This document shows positions 46,143 through 57,300 of a stretch of DNA of 64,000 nucleotides, in pieces. Source of the stretch: Gyromitra esculenta (taxonomy: Eukaryota; Ascomycota; Pezizomycetes; Pezizales; Discinaceae); contig JBCAML010000008.1 in NCBI GenBank assembly GCA_038503075.1, forward strand, positions 1,240,001 through 1,304,000. The letters are read 5' to 3'. The notes under the pieces are model-generated. The model saw only the letters and a program-made list of their open reading frames with translations. It was not told where the DNA came from and did not search any database. Within the stretch, counting starts at the first letter, position 1. Every line of letters starts with the position of its first letter. The translations under genes were made by a program, and so were the position numbers.

Positions 46143-47432
46143 ATGGAAGGAGCCGCTGTCGCTGCAAAACGCTTCCCCACCAGAGAAGCCTTCGCCCAAG
46201 CCTACAGAGAAGACCCCGCCGAACTCTACAATGAGCTCAGAGACTTAAACCAAGCCCTGGAAGACCAAATCGATGTCCTCCAAGAAAGCGAACGAGAAAA
46301 TGAGGTCAAACTCAACACAGCTCGTATTCAGAACGACAATGCCCTCCGCCACGCTGCAGAACAAGACCAACGGGTAACAGAAACCGCTAACCTCATCGCT
46401 CGATTACGGCAGGAACGAAATGAGGCTCGAGCTACCATCCAAGCACCCCCTGCTCCTCCCAATCTCAGCGCTACCCCACCTCCAACAAACTCCCATCGCT
46501 CGGAGAGAATGCCAGATCCAGAAAAATTTGATGGATCCAGAACTAAGCTCCCCGGCTTCATCCTCCAATTACGGTCCAAGCTAACCGTCAACCGAGATCG
46601 TTTCGCAAACGAAACCACGATGATCCTCTACACCATTAACCGATTAGAAGGAGCAGCTCTGGAGCAAGTTCGTCACACGGTTCTCCCTTCCGGCCTCACC
46701 ACTTGGACCAGTGCAGAACAACTCATTGCCGCCCTGGAAACCGCTTTCGGAGATCCGGACCCAACAGGCACCGCTCGACGAGAACTTCACCAACTCCGTC
46801 AGGGAAAGCGCGACTTCTCGGCGTATCTAGCCGACTTCCAAAGAATTATGGGACAACTCAATTTCGATGAAAACTCGAAAATGGACGCCCTAGAACATGG
46901 CATGTCTGAAGAGCTAAAAGAAGCCATGGTGTTCGCACCCATTGCCCCTGCCACCCTTCCAGAAATGATCCTCACCCTCACCCGTTTAGATAACCGTATC
47001 CGAGCTCGTAAGGCAGAGAAACGGGGAAACACCCGTGAGAATATGGGTCAATTCAACGCTCCCGCAGCCTTTACTCCCGCTTCCTCCTTTACCCCAGGAG
47101 GATTAGCCCCGATGGACCTATCTTTTGGCCGCACTAGCAATATCTCTCGCCCCCCGCAGGACCAACGGTATACAATGGTTAACGGAAGAAGGAAGCTCTC
47201 GGAGGAAGAAAAACAGTGGCGTCGCACCACTGGGAAATGCATGTTTTGCGCCGCCCCTGACCATTCGTATGCCAACTGCCCCTCCGCTCCTAAGAAACCT
47301 ACGATGAGAGGAGCCCTTACCGCACCGCCTGCCACTCGTACGCCCCCCGCTTCCTCGCTCCCACCGCCCCCTCTTCCTCCTCAGTTTTTCGCGCTAGAAT
47401 CAGCAGACTCTTCCAACGAGTCTTTAAACTAG
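46143..47432 (+). CDS. Gypsy-B Gag
   Basis: 429 residues. Residues ~25-105 form a likely coiled coil (ELRDLNQALEDQIDVLQESE onward). A Pro-rich hinge follows, then the retrotransposon gag domain at ~120-285 (KFDGSRTKL, WTSAEQLIAALETAFGD). The zinc knuckle CMFCAAPDHSYANC at ~364-377 fits C-x2-C-x4-H-x4-C. The C-terminus is Pro-rich. The first ATG after the LTR is used; no other start is better placed. The reading frame ends TCT TTA AAC TAG, where the slippery heptamer directs some ribosomes into pol. Confidence 0.95.
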   Translation: MEGAAVAAKRFPTREAFAQAYREDPAELYNELRDLNQALEDQIDVLQESERENEVKLNTARIQNDNALRHAAEQDQRVTETANLIARLRQERNEARATIQAPPAPPNLSATPPPTNSHRSERMPDPEKFDGSRTKLPGFILQLRSKLTVNRDRFANETTMILYTINRLEGAALEQVRHTVLPSGLTTWTSAEQLIAALETAFGDPDPTGTARRELHQLRQGKRDFSAYLADFQRIMGQLNFDENSKMDALEHGMSEELKEAMVFAPIAPATLPEMILTLTRLDNRIRARKAEKRGNTRENMGQFNAPAAFTPASSFTPGGLAPMDLSFGRTSNISRPPQDQRYTMVNGRRKLSEEEKQWRRTTGKCMFCAAPDHSYANCPSAPKKPTMRGALTAPPATRTPPASSLPPPPLPPQFFALESADSSNESLN

Positions 47433-47467
47433 TCCAACCAAGGCTGACCAGTGACCCTGCCTTGGTT
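47423..47467 (+). promoter_or_regulatory. Programmed -1 ribosomal frameshift signal
   Basis: The slippery heptamer TTTAAAC (47423-47429) is in the right phase for gag (T TTA AAC) and sits directly before the gag TAG. After a 6-base spacer, AACCAAGGC (47436-47444) pairs perfectly with GCCTTGGTT (47459-47467), a 9-bp stem with a 14-base loop. A slip of -1 enters the frame that continues through all of pol without a stop. Confidence 0.85.
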
Positions 47468-50400
47468 CCCATTTCCTTACCTTTGTCGGCTTTTTCTATT
47501 TCGGGTTTTTCAGTGTCGGATACATGCGTGGAGGAACAATTGGATGGGGAACATTTTGTTGTATCTTGTAACATTTCCCATAACAATAAAATTATCAAAA
47601 CTCACGCACTATTGGACACTGGAGCCTCGGGATTTGCCTTCATTGATAAGGACTTTGCGAGTCACCACTCCCTACCTCTCCTACCCCTAAAAACCCCTCG
47701 GCAACTTGAAGTAATAGATGGCCGCCCAGTTTCGTCAGGAGACATCACCCATATTACTAATATCAACCTCTCCATCCAACAACACCAGGAACAAGCCCCC
47801 TGTTTCGTCACCCGACTAGGACACTACCCCCTCGTTCTAGGAATTCCATGGATGAATCATCACGATGTCCAACTCCGCTTCGCCCAAAAACGCATTGAGT
47901 TTAATTCTAAACTCTGCACCACCCATTGTACCCCCCATTTCGCCACCGTAACCGCCCCCTCGATTGTAGCCCCCAAGCTAAACCTATCCTTCATCAACGC
48001 CGCTAGCTTCAGAACTCTCACCCGAAAACATTCCTCCCAAGCCTATGCAATGTCATTGTACGAAATCAACAAAATCATCGATGACAAGACAACCAAGGAG
48101 GAATGGAGAACGAGAATCCCTACGGAATATCACGACTTTCTGGATATGTTCGATAAAAAGAAAGCCCAAGGATTACCCCCACACCGCTCGTATGACCACA
48201 AGATAGAACTAATGGAAGGAAAAGATGCCCCTTTCGGACCCCTCTATGGAATGTCCCGAGAAGAGCTTGTTGTCTTGAAAAAATATATTGAAGACAATCT
48301 TGAGAAGGGATTCATCCGGGCTAGTTCCTCTCCAGCGGGATCCCCCGTCCTATTTGTCAAAAAAGCTGACGGCTCCCTACGACTCTGTGTGGACTACCGA
48401 GGCCTTAATGCTATTACCGTTAAGGACCGCTATACCTCTCCCCTCATCCGCGAAACCCTGGACCGACTTGCAAAAGCACAATGGTATACCAAATTAGACC
48501 TCCGTGACGGTTACCACCAAGTACGCATTGCCGAGGGAGATGAGTGGAAGACAGCCTTTCGCACCCGCTACGGTTTATATGAATACCAAGTCATGCCGTT
48601 CGGCTTGACCAACGCCCCGGGAACTTTCCAACGATTCGTTAATGATTGTCTCACCGAGTACCTGGATATTTTTTGTACAGCCTACCTCGATGATATCCTA
48701 ATCTACAGTGATACCTTCGCGGAGCATCAAATCCATGTACGGAAGGTACTTCAGACACTCAAGAACAACCATATCTTGCTCAAACCGGAAAAATGCGAAT
48801 TCGAGGTACAGACGACCAAGTACCTAGGTCTCATTCTCACCCCCGACGGCATCAAGATGGACGAGGAGAAACTAAAAGCAGTACGAGAATGGGGTACCCC
48901 TAAGAGCGTCAAAGACGTACAAGCTTTTCTAGGCTTTGCTAATTTTTACCGTCGTTTTATTCTCGGTTTTTCCAAGCTAGCCTCCCCTCTCACGGCCCTA
49001 ACAAAAAAAGGTATTACTTTCGAATGGACAGTAGAAGCGGATATTGCCTTCGAGAACCTAAAACATGCCTTCACCACCGCTCCAGTCCTCATCCACTTTG
49101 ATCCTGACAAGAAAATCATTGTGGAAACCGACGCCTCCGACTTCGTATCCGGAGGAGTGCTGTCTCAATACGATGACGCTGGAGTTCTACACCCAGTCGC
49201 ATTCTTCTCAAAAAAGCATTCACCTGCCGAATGTAATTATGAAATTTACGACAAAGAACTGCTAGCAATCATCCGAGTATTCGAAGAATGGCGCCCGGAA
49301 CTCGAAGGCTCCAAACACCCCATTGACGTCATCAGTGACCATAAAAACCTTGAGTACTTTATGAGTACCAAACAACTCAACCGCCGTCAAGCCAGATGGG
49401 CTGAATACCTATCGCGCTTTGATTTTGTGATCACCTATCGCCCAGGCAGTCAAGGAGGAAAACCAGACGCATTGACCAGAAGATCAGGAGATCTTCCCAA
49501 GGAAGGGGATGAACGGTTGGCACACCAAAGCCAAGTGGTATTGAAGAAGGAAAATGTGGACCCTAAGCTAAGTTTGTTGTCGGCTTCTTTGTCAAATGAA
49601 GCCGCTGAACTGGACGCTCCCCTACAAAAACTCTTCCAAAACGGATTGGTTACTGACAAATTTCCGGAGAGAATACTTTTAGCGTTAAGGAATAAAGATC
49701 AACAATCAAAGGAGATCACCTTAAGCGAGTGTACCAACGAAAACGGAAGACTATGCTACCGAGGACGTATTTATGTTCCAGACTTCGACCCTCTACGCCT
49801 AGAACTCATCAAAAGGCACCATGATGTACCAGCCGCAGGCCACCCAGGAAGAGATAAAACATTTGAACTCCTGGATAGAAACTTCTATTGGCCCAAGATG
49901 AGGGAATCAGTCGCTCGTTATGTACGGAACTGTCATATTTGTCAGAAAGCTAAACCCGTCACTCAGCGTACCTCAGGAGTACTCCGCCCGTTACCTATCC
50001 CGCAACGACCCTGGCAAGAAATCTCGATGGACTTTGTTACCGGCCTTCCCGAGTCTAATGGCTATGATGCGATTATGGTAATTGTTGACAGGTTATCGAA
50101 AATGCGACACCTTATTCCATGTAATACTACTGTTAATTCACGGGATGTCGCTGATCTTTACCTGCAACATGTCTGGAAATTGCATGGCCTACCTACGCAT
50201 ATTACCTCCGATCGGGGCACCCAATTCACGGCCCACTTCTGGAAAGAGCTTTGTCAACGTCTCGGGATACAAGCTCGAATGTCTACTGCCTTCCATCCAG
50301 AAACGGACGGGCAAACAGAAAGACTAAATGCGGTAATGGAACAATACCTCCGATCCTATGTGACCTATCAACAAGAGGACTGGAGCAGATGGCTACCAAT

Positions 50401-51139
50401 GGCAGAATTCTCCGCAAATAATCAAGAATCGGCAAGTACGAAAGTATCTCCCTTCCTTGCTAACTACGGTTATCACCCTCGCTTCGACACCGCTCTTACT
50501 CCCCCGACAAATACCCCTCAAAGTCAAGATGCCACTGCCTTCGCAAGCAGGATGCAGGAACTGTACGACTATCTTAGGACACAGATCAGAACCGCTCAGG
50601 ATATCCAGGAAACGGCAACAAATAAACATCGGACACCCGCCCCGGCATACCAAATCCAAGACCAAGTCTTCGTGTCGATGAAGAATATTAGGACAAATCG
50701 TAACGCTCGAAAACTGGACTGGAAATGGATGGGTCCTTATGCAGTAAAAAAGATTATTTCCCCCTTCGCTTATGAAATAGATCTCCCCTCATCGGTCAAA
50801 TACCATCCTGTTTTTCATGTTTCCCTTCTTAAGCCTGCTCCTAATGATGCCCTCCCGGGACAAATTATTCCTCCTCCAGCCCCTATTACTGTTAACGAGC
50901 AAGAGGAATATTATATTGAAAAAATCCTCGATCAACGCAACCATCGAGGACAACTTCAATACCTCGTAGAGTGGACTGGATATGCTCACCCGACATGGGA
51001 ACCGGCTGAAGATCTGCAGGATACGTCTGCCCTTGATACATTCCTCGCCGAAACGATTATCGCTCCTTCTAAGGTTCGCAGGAGCTCACGCTTGAAGGGG
51101 GGAGCTACTTTCACGGATAAGAATCGGGTAATGGGCTAG
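47429..51139 (+). CDS. Gypsy-B Pol (PR-RT-RNase H-IN-chromodomain), read by -1 frameshift
   Basis: The frame is open from before the gag stop to 51139, about 1236 codons after the slip site; there is no ATG near its start (TTG at 47462). Residues below count from 47462. Protease LLDTGASGF is at ~50-58. Reverse transcriptase ~200-460 has FTKLDLRDG-type motifs (TKLDLRDGYHQ) and catalytic YLDD at ~407. RNase H has VETDASD at ~555. Integrase has an HHCC region at ~785-830 (HHDVPAAGH, CHICQ), then the DDE core (MDFVTGLPE, TSDRGTQF, DGQTERLN). The chromodomain (YLVEWTGYAHPTWEP) lies at ~1150-1200. All catalytic residues seen are present. The purine tract GAAGGGGGGAG (about 51094-51104) precedes the 3' LTR. 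Confidence 0.95.
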   Translation, partial: LVQPRLTSDPALVPISLPLSAFSISGFSVSDTCVEEQLDGEHFVVSCNISHNNKIIKTHALLDTGASGFAFIDKDFASHHSLPLLPLKTPRQLEVIDGRPVSSGDITHITNINLSIQQHQEQAPCFVTRLGHYPLVLGIPWMNHHDVQLRFAQKRIEFNSKLCTTHCTPHFATVTAPSIVAPKLNLSFINAASFRTLTRKHSSQAYAMSLYEINKIIDDKTTKEEWRTRIPTEYHDFLDMFDKKKAQGLPPHRSYDHKIELMEGKDAPFGPLYGMSREELVVLKKYIEDNLEKGFIRASSSPAGSPVLFVKKADGSLRLCVDYRGLNAITVKDRYTSPLIRETLDRLAKAQWYTKLDLRDGYHQVRIAEGDEWKTAFRTRYGLYEYQVMPFGLTNAPGTFQRFVNDCLTEYLDIFCTAYLDDILIYSDTFAEHQIHVRKVLQTLKNNHILLKPEKCEFEVQTTKYLGLILTPDGIKMDEEKLKAVREWGTPKSVKDVQAFLGFANFYRRFILGFSKLASPLTALTKKGITFEWTVEADIAFENLKHAFTTAPVLIHFDPDKKIIVETDASDFVSGGVLSQYDDAGVLHPVAFFSKKHSPAECNYEIYDKELLAIIRVFEEWRPELEGSKHPIDVISDHKNLEYFMSTKQLNRRQARWAEYLSRFDFVITYRPGSQGGKPDALTRRSGDLPKEGDERLAHQSQVVLKKENVDPKLSLLSASLSNEAAELDAPLQKLFQNGLVTDKFPERILLALRNKDQQSKEITLSECTNENGRLCYRGRIYVPDFDPLRLELIKRHHDVPAAGHPGRDKTFELLDRNFYWPKMRESVARYVRNCHICQKAKPVTQRTSGVLRPLPIPQRPWQEISMDFVTGLPESNGYDAIMVIVDRLSKMRHLIPCNTTVNSRDVADLYLQHVWKLHGLPTHITSDRGTQFTAHFWKELCQRLGIQARMSTAFHPETDGQTERLNAVMEQYLRSYVTYQQEDWSRWLPMAEFSANNQESASTKVSPFLANYGYHPRFDTALTPPTNTPQSQDATAFASRMQELYDYLRTQIRTAQDIQETATNKHRTPAPAYQIQDQVFVSMKNIRTNRNARKLDWKWMGPYAVKKIISPFAYEIDLPSSVKYHPVFHVSLLKPAPNDALPGQIIPPPAPITVNEQEEYYIEKILDQRNHRGQLQYLVEWTGYAHPTWEPAEDLQDTSALDTFLAETIIAPSKVRRSSRLKGGATFTDKNRVMG

Positions 51140-51532
51140 GATGGTTGTGGAAGTTACGAAGGGTTTTCTTTTAGTATAATGGCTTTGTCTTTCGGTTATG
51201 TTTCGGCTGTTGCCAGATGGCTGTTTGTGTTACGAGAAAGCGGGGTATTTAAACGGAGGATTTTGGTCGTTTGTGTTCTCTTTCTCTTTCTTCCTTAAGC
51301 AACGTTCTCGTTACCTTCTGCTGTAAAGTCGTCGAAATACTATCTCGATTCTATCTCAGAATCTTCGCTGTCGCTGTCTCCCTCGCTGCACTTATCTCGC
51401 CTTGAGATAAAGATATCCTCGTAGAACTTGTAGAACACGTCGCACTCTTCAAAACGTGTTGTCACCTCGCTTAAGTAGCACTGCTCACCTTCAGGGATAC
51501 TGAAGGGCTTAACCCGAGGCACAACCGTGAGA
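51109..51532 (+). repeat. 3' LTR of Gypsy-B
   Basis: A 424-bp LTR. It overlaps the last ten codons of pol. Differences from the 5' LTR are mainly single-base changes plus one indel in an A run. Confidence 0.93.
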
Positions 51533-52225
51533 AAAAGTCGGATCATGGATATATAAGTGAAGGGTTTTCCCCTCTCATTGTACTTTCTTTCTTCTTTTCT
51601 TAAGCAACGTCTTCTATTGTCACTTTACTTGTATCTTCCGAATACAAGCCAGGATTCCCACAAAATCCTTCGTTGCCTTCGTGATACCTCTTGTGTCATC
51701 ACGCCACTACATCAACGTAGTCTCGCTGTCGGAGTCATCATAACTCCCCTTTGCCGTAGAGCCTGTGGAATCATCACTTAAACTCCCGTTGCTGGTTTTA
51801 GTTCAAGTAGCACTGCTCACCTTTGGGGATACCAAAGGGCTTGACTGGAACTCGCTCCTTGAGAGGTCTACTTCAAGGCGAGGTAAGTGCGGCAAGGGAA
51901 AAACAGCGACAGCGAGGGTTCTGAGGTAGAACCGAGATAGTATTAAAACAATACAGGAGAAGGTAAACGAGAACGTTGCTTAAGGAAAGAAAGAAAGAAA
52001 GTTTCATGGATTGTTGTTTTGTTGGTTAGTTAGGTACATGGGTACGTGGTTGTCATGTTTTGTTGTTGTCCTTTAGGTTTCTTTAGGGTTTTTGGTTATC
52101 ATGAGTCATATGTTTGTCATCGAGAAGATGGATCACGGGTATATAAGCAAAGGGCTTTCCCCTCTTTGTATTCTTTTCTTCTTTTCTCATTAAGCAACGT
52201 CTTCTATTGCCACTCTACTTGTATC

Positions 52226-53384
52226 TGTAACGGGGGTAGTCCTACTACTCTGTAGTGGGAATTGGTATAGAAATACGGCCGTTGCGAATACTAAATCAGG
52301 TTGAGATGTTAAGAGTATTTTTGTGCAAAGTACTCAATAATCTTAAGGGCTCTACTTGGTAGTATTCTGTCTGATGAGACTGGGAAGAAGAGCAACAGGT
52401 GACGGGGCCATGGACTATCTTTATAGTCCTGCTGACTTGCCGTCCTCTTTCTGTTCTACTCTGAGGGGGGCCCATCGAGACCCTGAGAACATGCCAAGCT
52501 ATTGCGAGCGGGGCACCTCAGGATTCAGCTAATGATCACTTCGGTGCTCTCCAACACTCCTCGGTTGTTCTGTCCAGTTAGACCTTCTAGATCCGCCAGC
52601 TGCATGCCATGCCTATGCTGGATGCAGGAATCGGCGCTAATCAGTCTACTGTTCCATGTGAGGTGTCCTGCACTTAATAGATTCCCTATTGCCGCACCAG
52701 TGGCTCTGGGCCGCTAGTATATGCACAGATTTCACGGATAGAATCGAGTAATGGGTTAGGATGACTGTGGATGGTTGCGAAGGATTTTCTTTGGATATAA
52801 TGGCTTTGTTGTTCGGTTAAGTTTCGGTTGTTGTCGGATGGGTATTTGGTGTTACGGGAAAGCGGGGTATTTAAGTGGAAGATTTTGGTCGTTCCTGTTC
52901 TCCTTTTCTTTCTTCTCTAAGCAACGTTCTTACTTTACTTCTATTGTACTGTTTTAATATTACCTCGATTCTACCTCAGAATCCTCGCGGTCGCTGTCGC
53001 TGTGATAACCTTTACACTTAACTCGCCTTGAGTTAGACCCCCGTAGGACCTGTAGAAACATCATATACCTTGTCACTTGACCTTTCGTTTAAGTAGCTCT
53101 GCTCACCTTCAGGGATACTGAAGGGCTTAATCAAGGTCAAACCGTGAGAACAGATGGGTTGGAAACACCACCACAGGAGCTTCCTGTGTTTGGTATCACC
53201 GGAGATATATCATTGGCTCGTCAGCTAATATTATTCTCGCTGGTTCCACTCCATCGGAACAGCAGGGTAGCAGGTATCCTCTAACATGTGATAGCTACAC
53301 CACTCATGCTGATCCTTACTACCTCTCTGCTTGCCCGGTGCTATTATGCTTCACTGCAGGTAACAGTATTGTAGATCCGTTACA
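52226..53384. mobile_element. Solo LTR, family C, copy 2, split by a B-type LTR
   Basis: Its own sequence is 52226-52729 and 53155-53384, about 734 bp, closely similar to 16558-17287. The duplication is GTATC at 52221-52225 and 53385-53389, inside R8. TG...CA ends are kept. Confidence 0.92.
52730..53149 (+). mobile_element. B-family solo LTR B3
   Basis: A 420-bp plus-strand LTR (TTTCACGG...CCGTGAGA) with ACAGA at 52725-52729 and 53150-53154. It is the innermost and youngest layer on this side of the nest. It keeps TTTAAG and AAGCAACGTTCTTA (near 52919). Confidence 0.92.
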
Positions 53385-53926
53385 GTATCCTACAATACAA
53401 GCCAGGATTCCCACATAATCCTTCGTCGCCTCCGTGATACTTCCTTATCACGCCACTACATCAACGTAATTTCGCTGTTAGAGTCATCATAACTCTCTTC
53501 TGTCGTAGAGCCTGTGGAATCGTTGACTAAACTCCTGTCGCTAGTTCTCGTTCAAGTAGCACTGCTCGCCTTTGGGGATACCAAAGGGCTTGACGAGATC
53601 TCGCTCCTTGAGAGAAAGCAACAAGCAACCGAAATCCATTCCTTAAATACCCCGCATTTTCCCATGGTCTGACTCATAGCCGAAACACAACCGAACAACA
53701 AAGCCATTATACCCAAAGAAACAACCTTTGACTACCAATAACTCCATCCTAACTCATCACTCGATTCTATCCGTGAAAGTTATCTACAGTTTGATAGATA
53801 GATTCCCCCAAAGATGATACGCCGAGTGACCTGTAATTACGCGCATGCTTTCCTGAACGCTAGTCTCAATTATCAGGAATCCAAGAACTCAAAAACACTA
53901 TATAAAAAGCATCGTCCTTGGGAATT

Positions 53927-54337
53927 TCTCGAGGAGTGAGTTTCTTGTCAAGCTCTCGAGTATCCCTCGAGATGAGCAGTGCTACTTGAGTGGGAAACCA
54001 ACAGCGAGAGTGTGTACGGAGATTCTACAGGCTCTACGAGGGGGTCAAGTTATGATGACTTGAGGACAATGATAAATGGAGTACATGAGTGCCAGAACCG
54101 AGGATTGTATTTGTGAAATACACGAGTAGACTATAGAAGACGTTGCTTAAGGAAAGAAGAAGAAAAAGCACAACAAGAAGGGAATTCTCTTCGCTTATAT
54201 ACTGCATTCCAACTCTTCCGATGACAAAGACCTGACTCATGATAACAGAAACCCGAAGAAACAAAAGGAACACCGGTATGACATAACAACCACTAACCCC
54301 TGTTTCTAACCAGCCAACGAAACATCCATCCATGAAA
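53927..54337 (-). mobile_element. R-family solo LTR R9
   Basis: A 411-bp minus-strand LTR (TCTCGAGG...CCATGAAA on plus) with GAATT at 53922-53926 and 54338-54342. It lies outside the B2 nest in single-copy DNA. Confidence 0.9.
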
Positions 54338-57300
54338 GAATTCCCCATATGCATTCAGTGTAAGAGTAAACCTTATCATTAGCGTTAGATTAGTCACACT
54401 TGTACTATATATAGAGAGCTGTCGAGGAAGAGACTTCTAATCAACATCATCACTCTTATATCTATTAGATTGCACCTTACATTCAGCCATCAAATGATAC
54501 TCAATTACTGTCCCTCACTATCTAAGGCTAGTGTGAATCTCTTGGTTTATATGAGCTAGTAACCCATACATAAAGGTTACTGGGGAGAATTTTCGTCATA
54601 TGGTCATTCCTCTTTTATCCTTGCGTCAATATATCAGCTTTATGCCAACAAAATCCGCTTACATAAAATCGACCCCAGAGTGCTACGCGATAGGTAGTAA
54701 AGCTGATACAGTTGACCCCGCAACTTCTCAACAACTAGTATTCGAATTCTAAGAACGGCGTTCGATAACCAGAATTCTTGCCTGCATCTAAAAAAGAAAA
54801 GATTAATAAAAAAGGGCCGATCTATAATATAAAGATTGCTACTAAACCAACCAATATGTTTATATTGACATGGGTCTCTTAATTGACAATGGTTACGCAA
54901 ATGAACTATAATCTATCGGAAAAACAGGCCACATGTTTTTAGCTTTGCAATTTATACCGCATGTAGTGATTATCTGGATGCCAAAGCCGGCCGGAGCCTA
55001 CATGTACTATATATTCCTAGCCTCCTCACTTGAATTGAATTCCCTGCATTTTGCTTGGTATCCTTCGACCAATTATTTGGATAACACGCAAATGAGGCAT
55101 CATTTCTAGCGACTGACGAGCACTGTAATACCAACTTAATGGCAGTAACTTAGCCTCTCCGGGTTGTAGCTGGTACCACATATGACTATAACTGATTGCA
55201 TATACACATATATCTGTTCTTTTGGCTTAGCTGGAGATACTACATTTTATACTCCCACAATAAGATATCCTTGACGAGGTTAATATCCCTACCCTCAGGT
55301 AGCTCCATGTTTTCCTAGCGCCCTGCGTGGCAGCACTTTCGTCGGTATTCGGTCTCAAGAGTTTTTCGCACTATGAGGTAAAGATCCGAGATGTCTCCCA
55401 TGGCCAGAGACGTACGGACATGATAGCACTTCCCCGCGTGCACTGACCAGCCTTTTTAACCTGTACGTACTTTTTAGGTAATCCTCGATACAACTACACC
55501 TACTAATACTCGGTATACTCACAAATATGAAGACTGCGAGGCTCAATCGGAATCATGCAGCCGGAATCGTACAAAATAATCCAGAACCAGAAAGACAAAA
55601 GTCAACAAAAGGAAGCCATTCGTTGTTTGATAAGCCCTCTCGTTATCAAAAGATTTCTCAGAGACTGTTTATGATCTCCATAGAGATAGGACTAAAGTAT
55701 TCAGGTTACGACGGGAAGACTTCCTCGTGGCTTATCAAGTACAAATGCTATAACCATGGCCAACAACCAAGATTTAGCATCTTCGATTTACGGGTGAAAA
55801 TAACTGCCCAACGAGACAAAGCAAGGTTTAAAAAGTGACGTACAAAAACAACAGGAGACACATGTATTCCACCACGCTTTGGGAGACTGACTAGGCACAC
55901 TAAATACCTGGCTGGCATGTATCATGTGTTGTATATACGTGCATTTTCTCCATAGATCGGATCACGACAAAATCTGGCGAAGGTCACCTAAAACCCACTA
56001 ACAATCAGAGCCAGATACCTCAAGATAGCCCCAAGCGTATCTTATCGCCGAGTGATAGGCTCGTGCGCGTGAGGGCTTAAGCTCTTGGAAGTGTCAAATC
56101 GGAGGCATCTCGCTCTAGACTAGCCACGGCGAGCCGTGCACATCTTACGCGTGTCTTGAATCGGAGGCATACTCTAGATGCCTCGTTAATCTGTTCACGT
56201 GTACGGCTGTATGGTACGAAGGTCCGTCTCATCCCCAAGTTTGTGCCGGAGCTAGTCCCAAGAGTGCATTCGCATCTTTAAAAGTTCAATATAAGCTTTG
56301 CTTGCAACCGCTAAAAGCTAGCATTCCCTCATATTTTGGTGTCTTAAATATATATGATCATCGAACCAATCAAATGAGATATTTGGCTTCGATCACATGA
56401 AGTTGATGCCTCTCCACCCGAGACATTTAAAACTTATTTATTGGGTGGAAGAGTGCGTGCGTACAGCGCGTGCAGCTCCCTGCATCACCGAGTGATCGCT
56501 TATGAATGCACACCCTGAGGAAACAAACAGACGTTATCGGCATCTACGGGCCGATATCCAAGGGCAAAATTCGATTATTTTTTAGCAGCTGTCCGTTATC
56601 GCGCCTCTGATATCTTGTAATATAGTTATATTCAAATCTCATATTATCGCCAGGAAGCTTTAGTAAAGAAACCCCAGAATGTTTTTCCAGACAAAAACAA
56701 ATTTAATGCGCTAGATATTGATCATGATATATCTGCTTTTTTCGCCAACTGAGATACCGACGCGTGGATGAAGTAAATGGATTAAACTAACGTGAGGTAA
56801 TATTACGCAATGAAAGCCACATTATTACGCCTTTGACCTTTCGGGTCCATGGAGGGTGGTCTTCGCTTGCTTCAACCAAACCCAACCCATGAGTTGCCAG
56901 TGATATAACCCGTTTGAGCGGTTTACGTGCACATATAATTAGTCCTAGAAATTAATATTGTCGTTTCTGAACAACTATTATATGGATACCTAGAGCGCTA
57001 TCGATTTCTCCTCATAAGAAGTCGGAACATAGTGTGGGGTCCAAGGTTATATTATCGCGGACGGAAGTAAGATGCCGGTATTGATGCCTTTGGCAGCTGC
57101 AGGTTAGTAACACGAAGCGGACGCTGCATCTGTTTCATGATAGTCCGACCTTTTCCTTTTGATGCGCTGGACAAAATGAATATATAGGCCTCAGGATGAA
57201 AGTGTAAGAAATGATGTGATTTCGTTTCATCTATAGCTATATCCTATTAAATTCAAGAAGCGCTGACCGTATTTTACAAGAGGACTAAGCCTAGCGATAG

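Larger units (their letters stand above)
45654..51532 (+). mobile_element. Gypsy-B chromodomain LTR retrotransposon, near intact
   Basis: A 5.9-kb element with LTRs at 45654-46078 and 51109-51532, gag and pol with no frame break, and a perfect duplication AAAAG (45649-45653 and 51533-51537). I count roughly ten differences between the two LTRs, so the insertion is fairly young. The LTR ends are TTTCACGG...CCGTGAGA instead of TG...CA. It has a -1 frameshift signal between gag and pol and a self-complementary primer site. It could still be active. Confidence 0.97.
45541..51864 (+). mobile_element. R-family solo LTR R7, split by Gypsy-B
   Basis: R7 itself is 45541-45653 and 51538-51864, about 440 bp. 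Flanks are TGTCT (45536-45540) and GGTCT (51865-51869); the second agrees with the undisturbed B1 copy, so one base changed. Gypsy-B entered just upstream of the TATATAAG box. Confidence 0.87.
52002..53613 (+). mobile_element. R-family solo LTR R8, split by LTR-C
   Basis: R8 itself is 52002-52225 and 53390-53613, 448 bp in total. The duplication is GAAAG at 51997-52001 and 53614-53618, in the B2 shell. TATATAAG lies near 52140, and AAGCAACGTCTTCT follows near 52193. Confidence 0.9.
45412..53778 (-). mobile_element. B-family solo LTR B2, outermost shell of the nest
   Basis: Its own sequence is 45412-45540, 51870-52001 and 53619-53778, together about 420 bp, the normal length of a B LTR. It is flanked by GTTAT (45407-45411 and 53779-53783). 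Two R-type LTRs were inserted into it, R7 and R8, and they in turn hold further elements. B2 is therefore the oldest insertion in this block. Confidence 0.9.

Noticed and set aside
55527..55838. A 103-codon ORF as a host gene
   Set aside because: Basic composition, no domain, no introns or promoter signals, and no related copy in the window.
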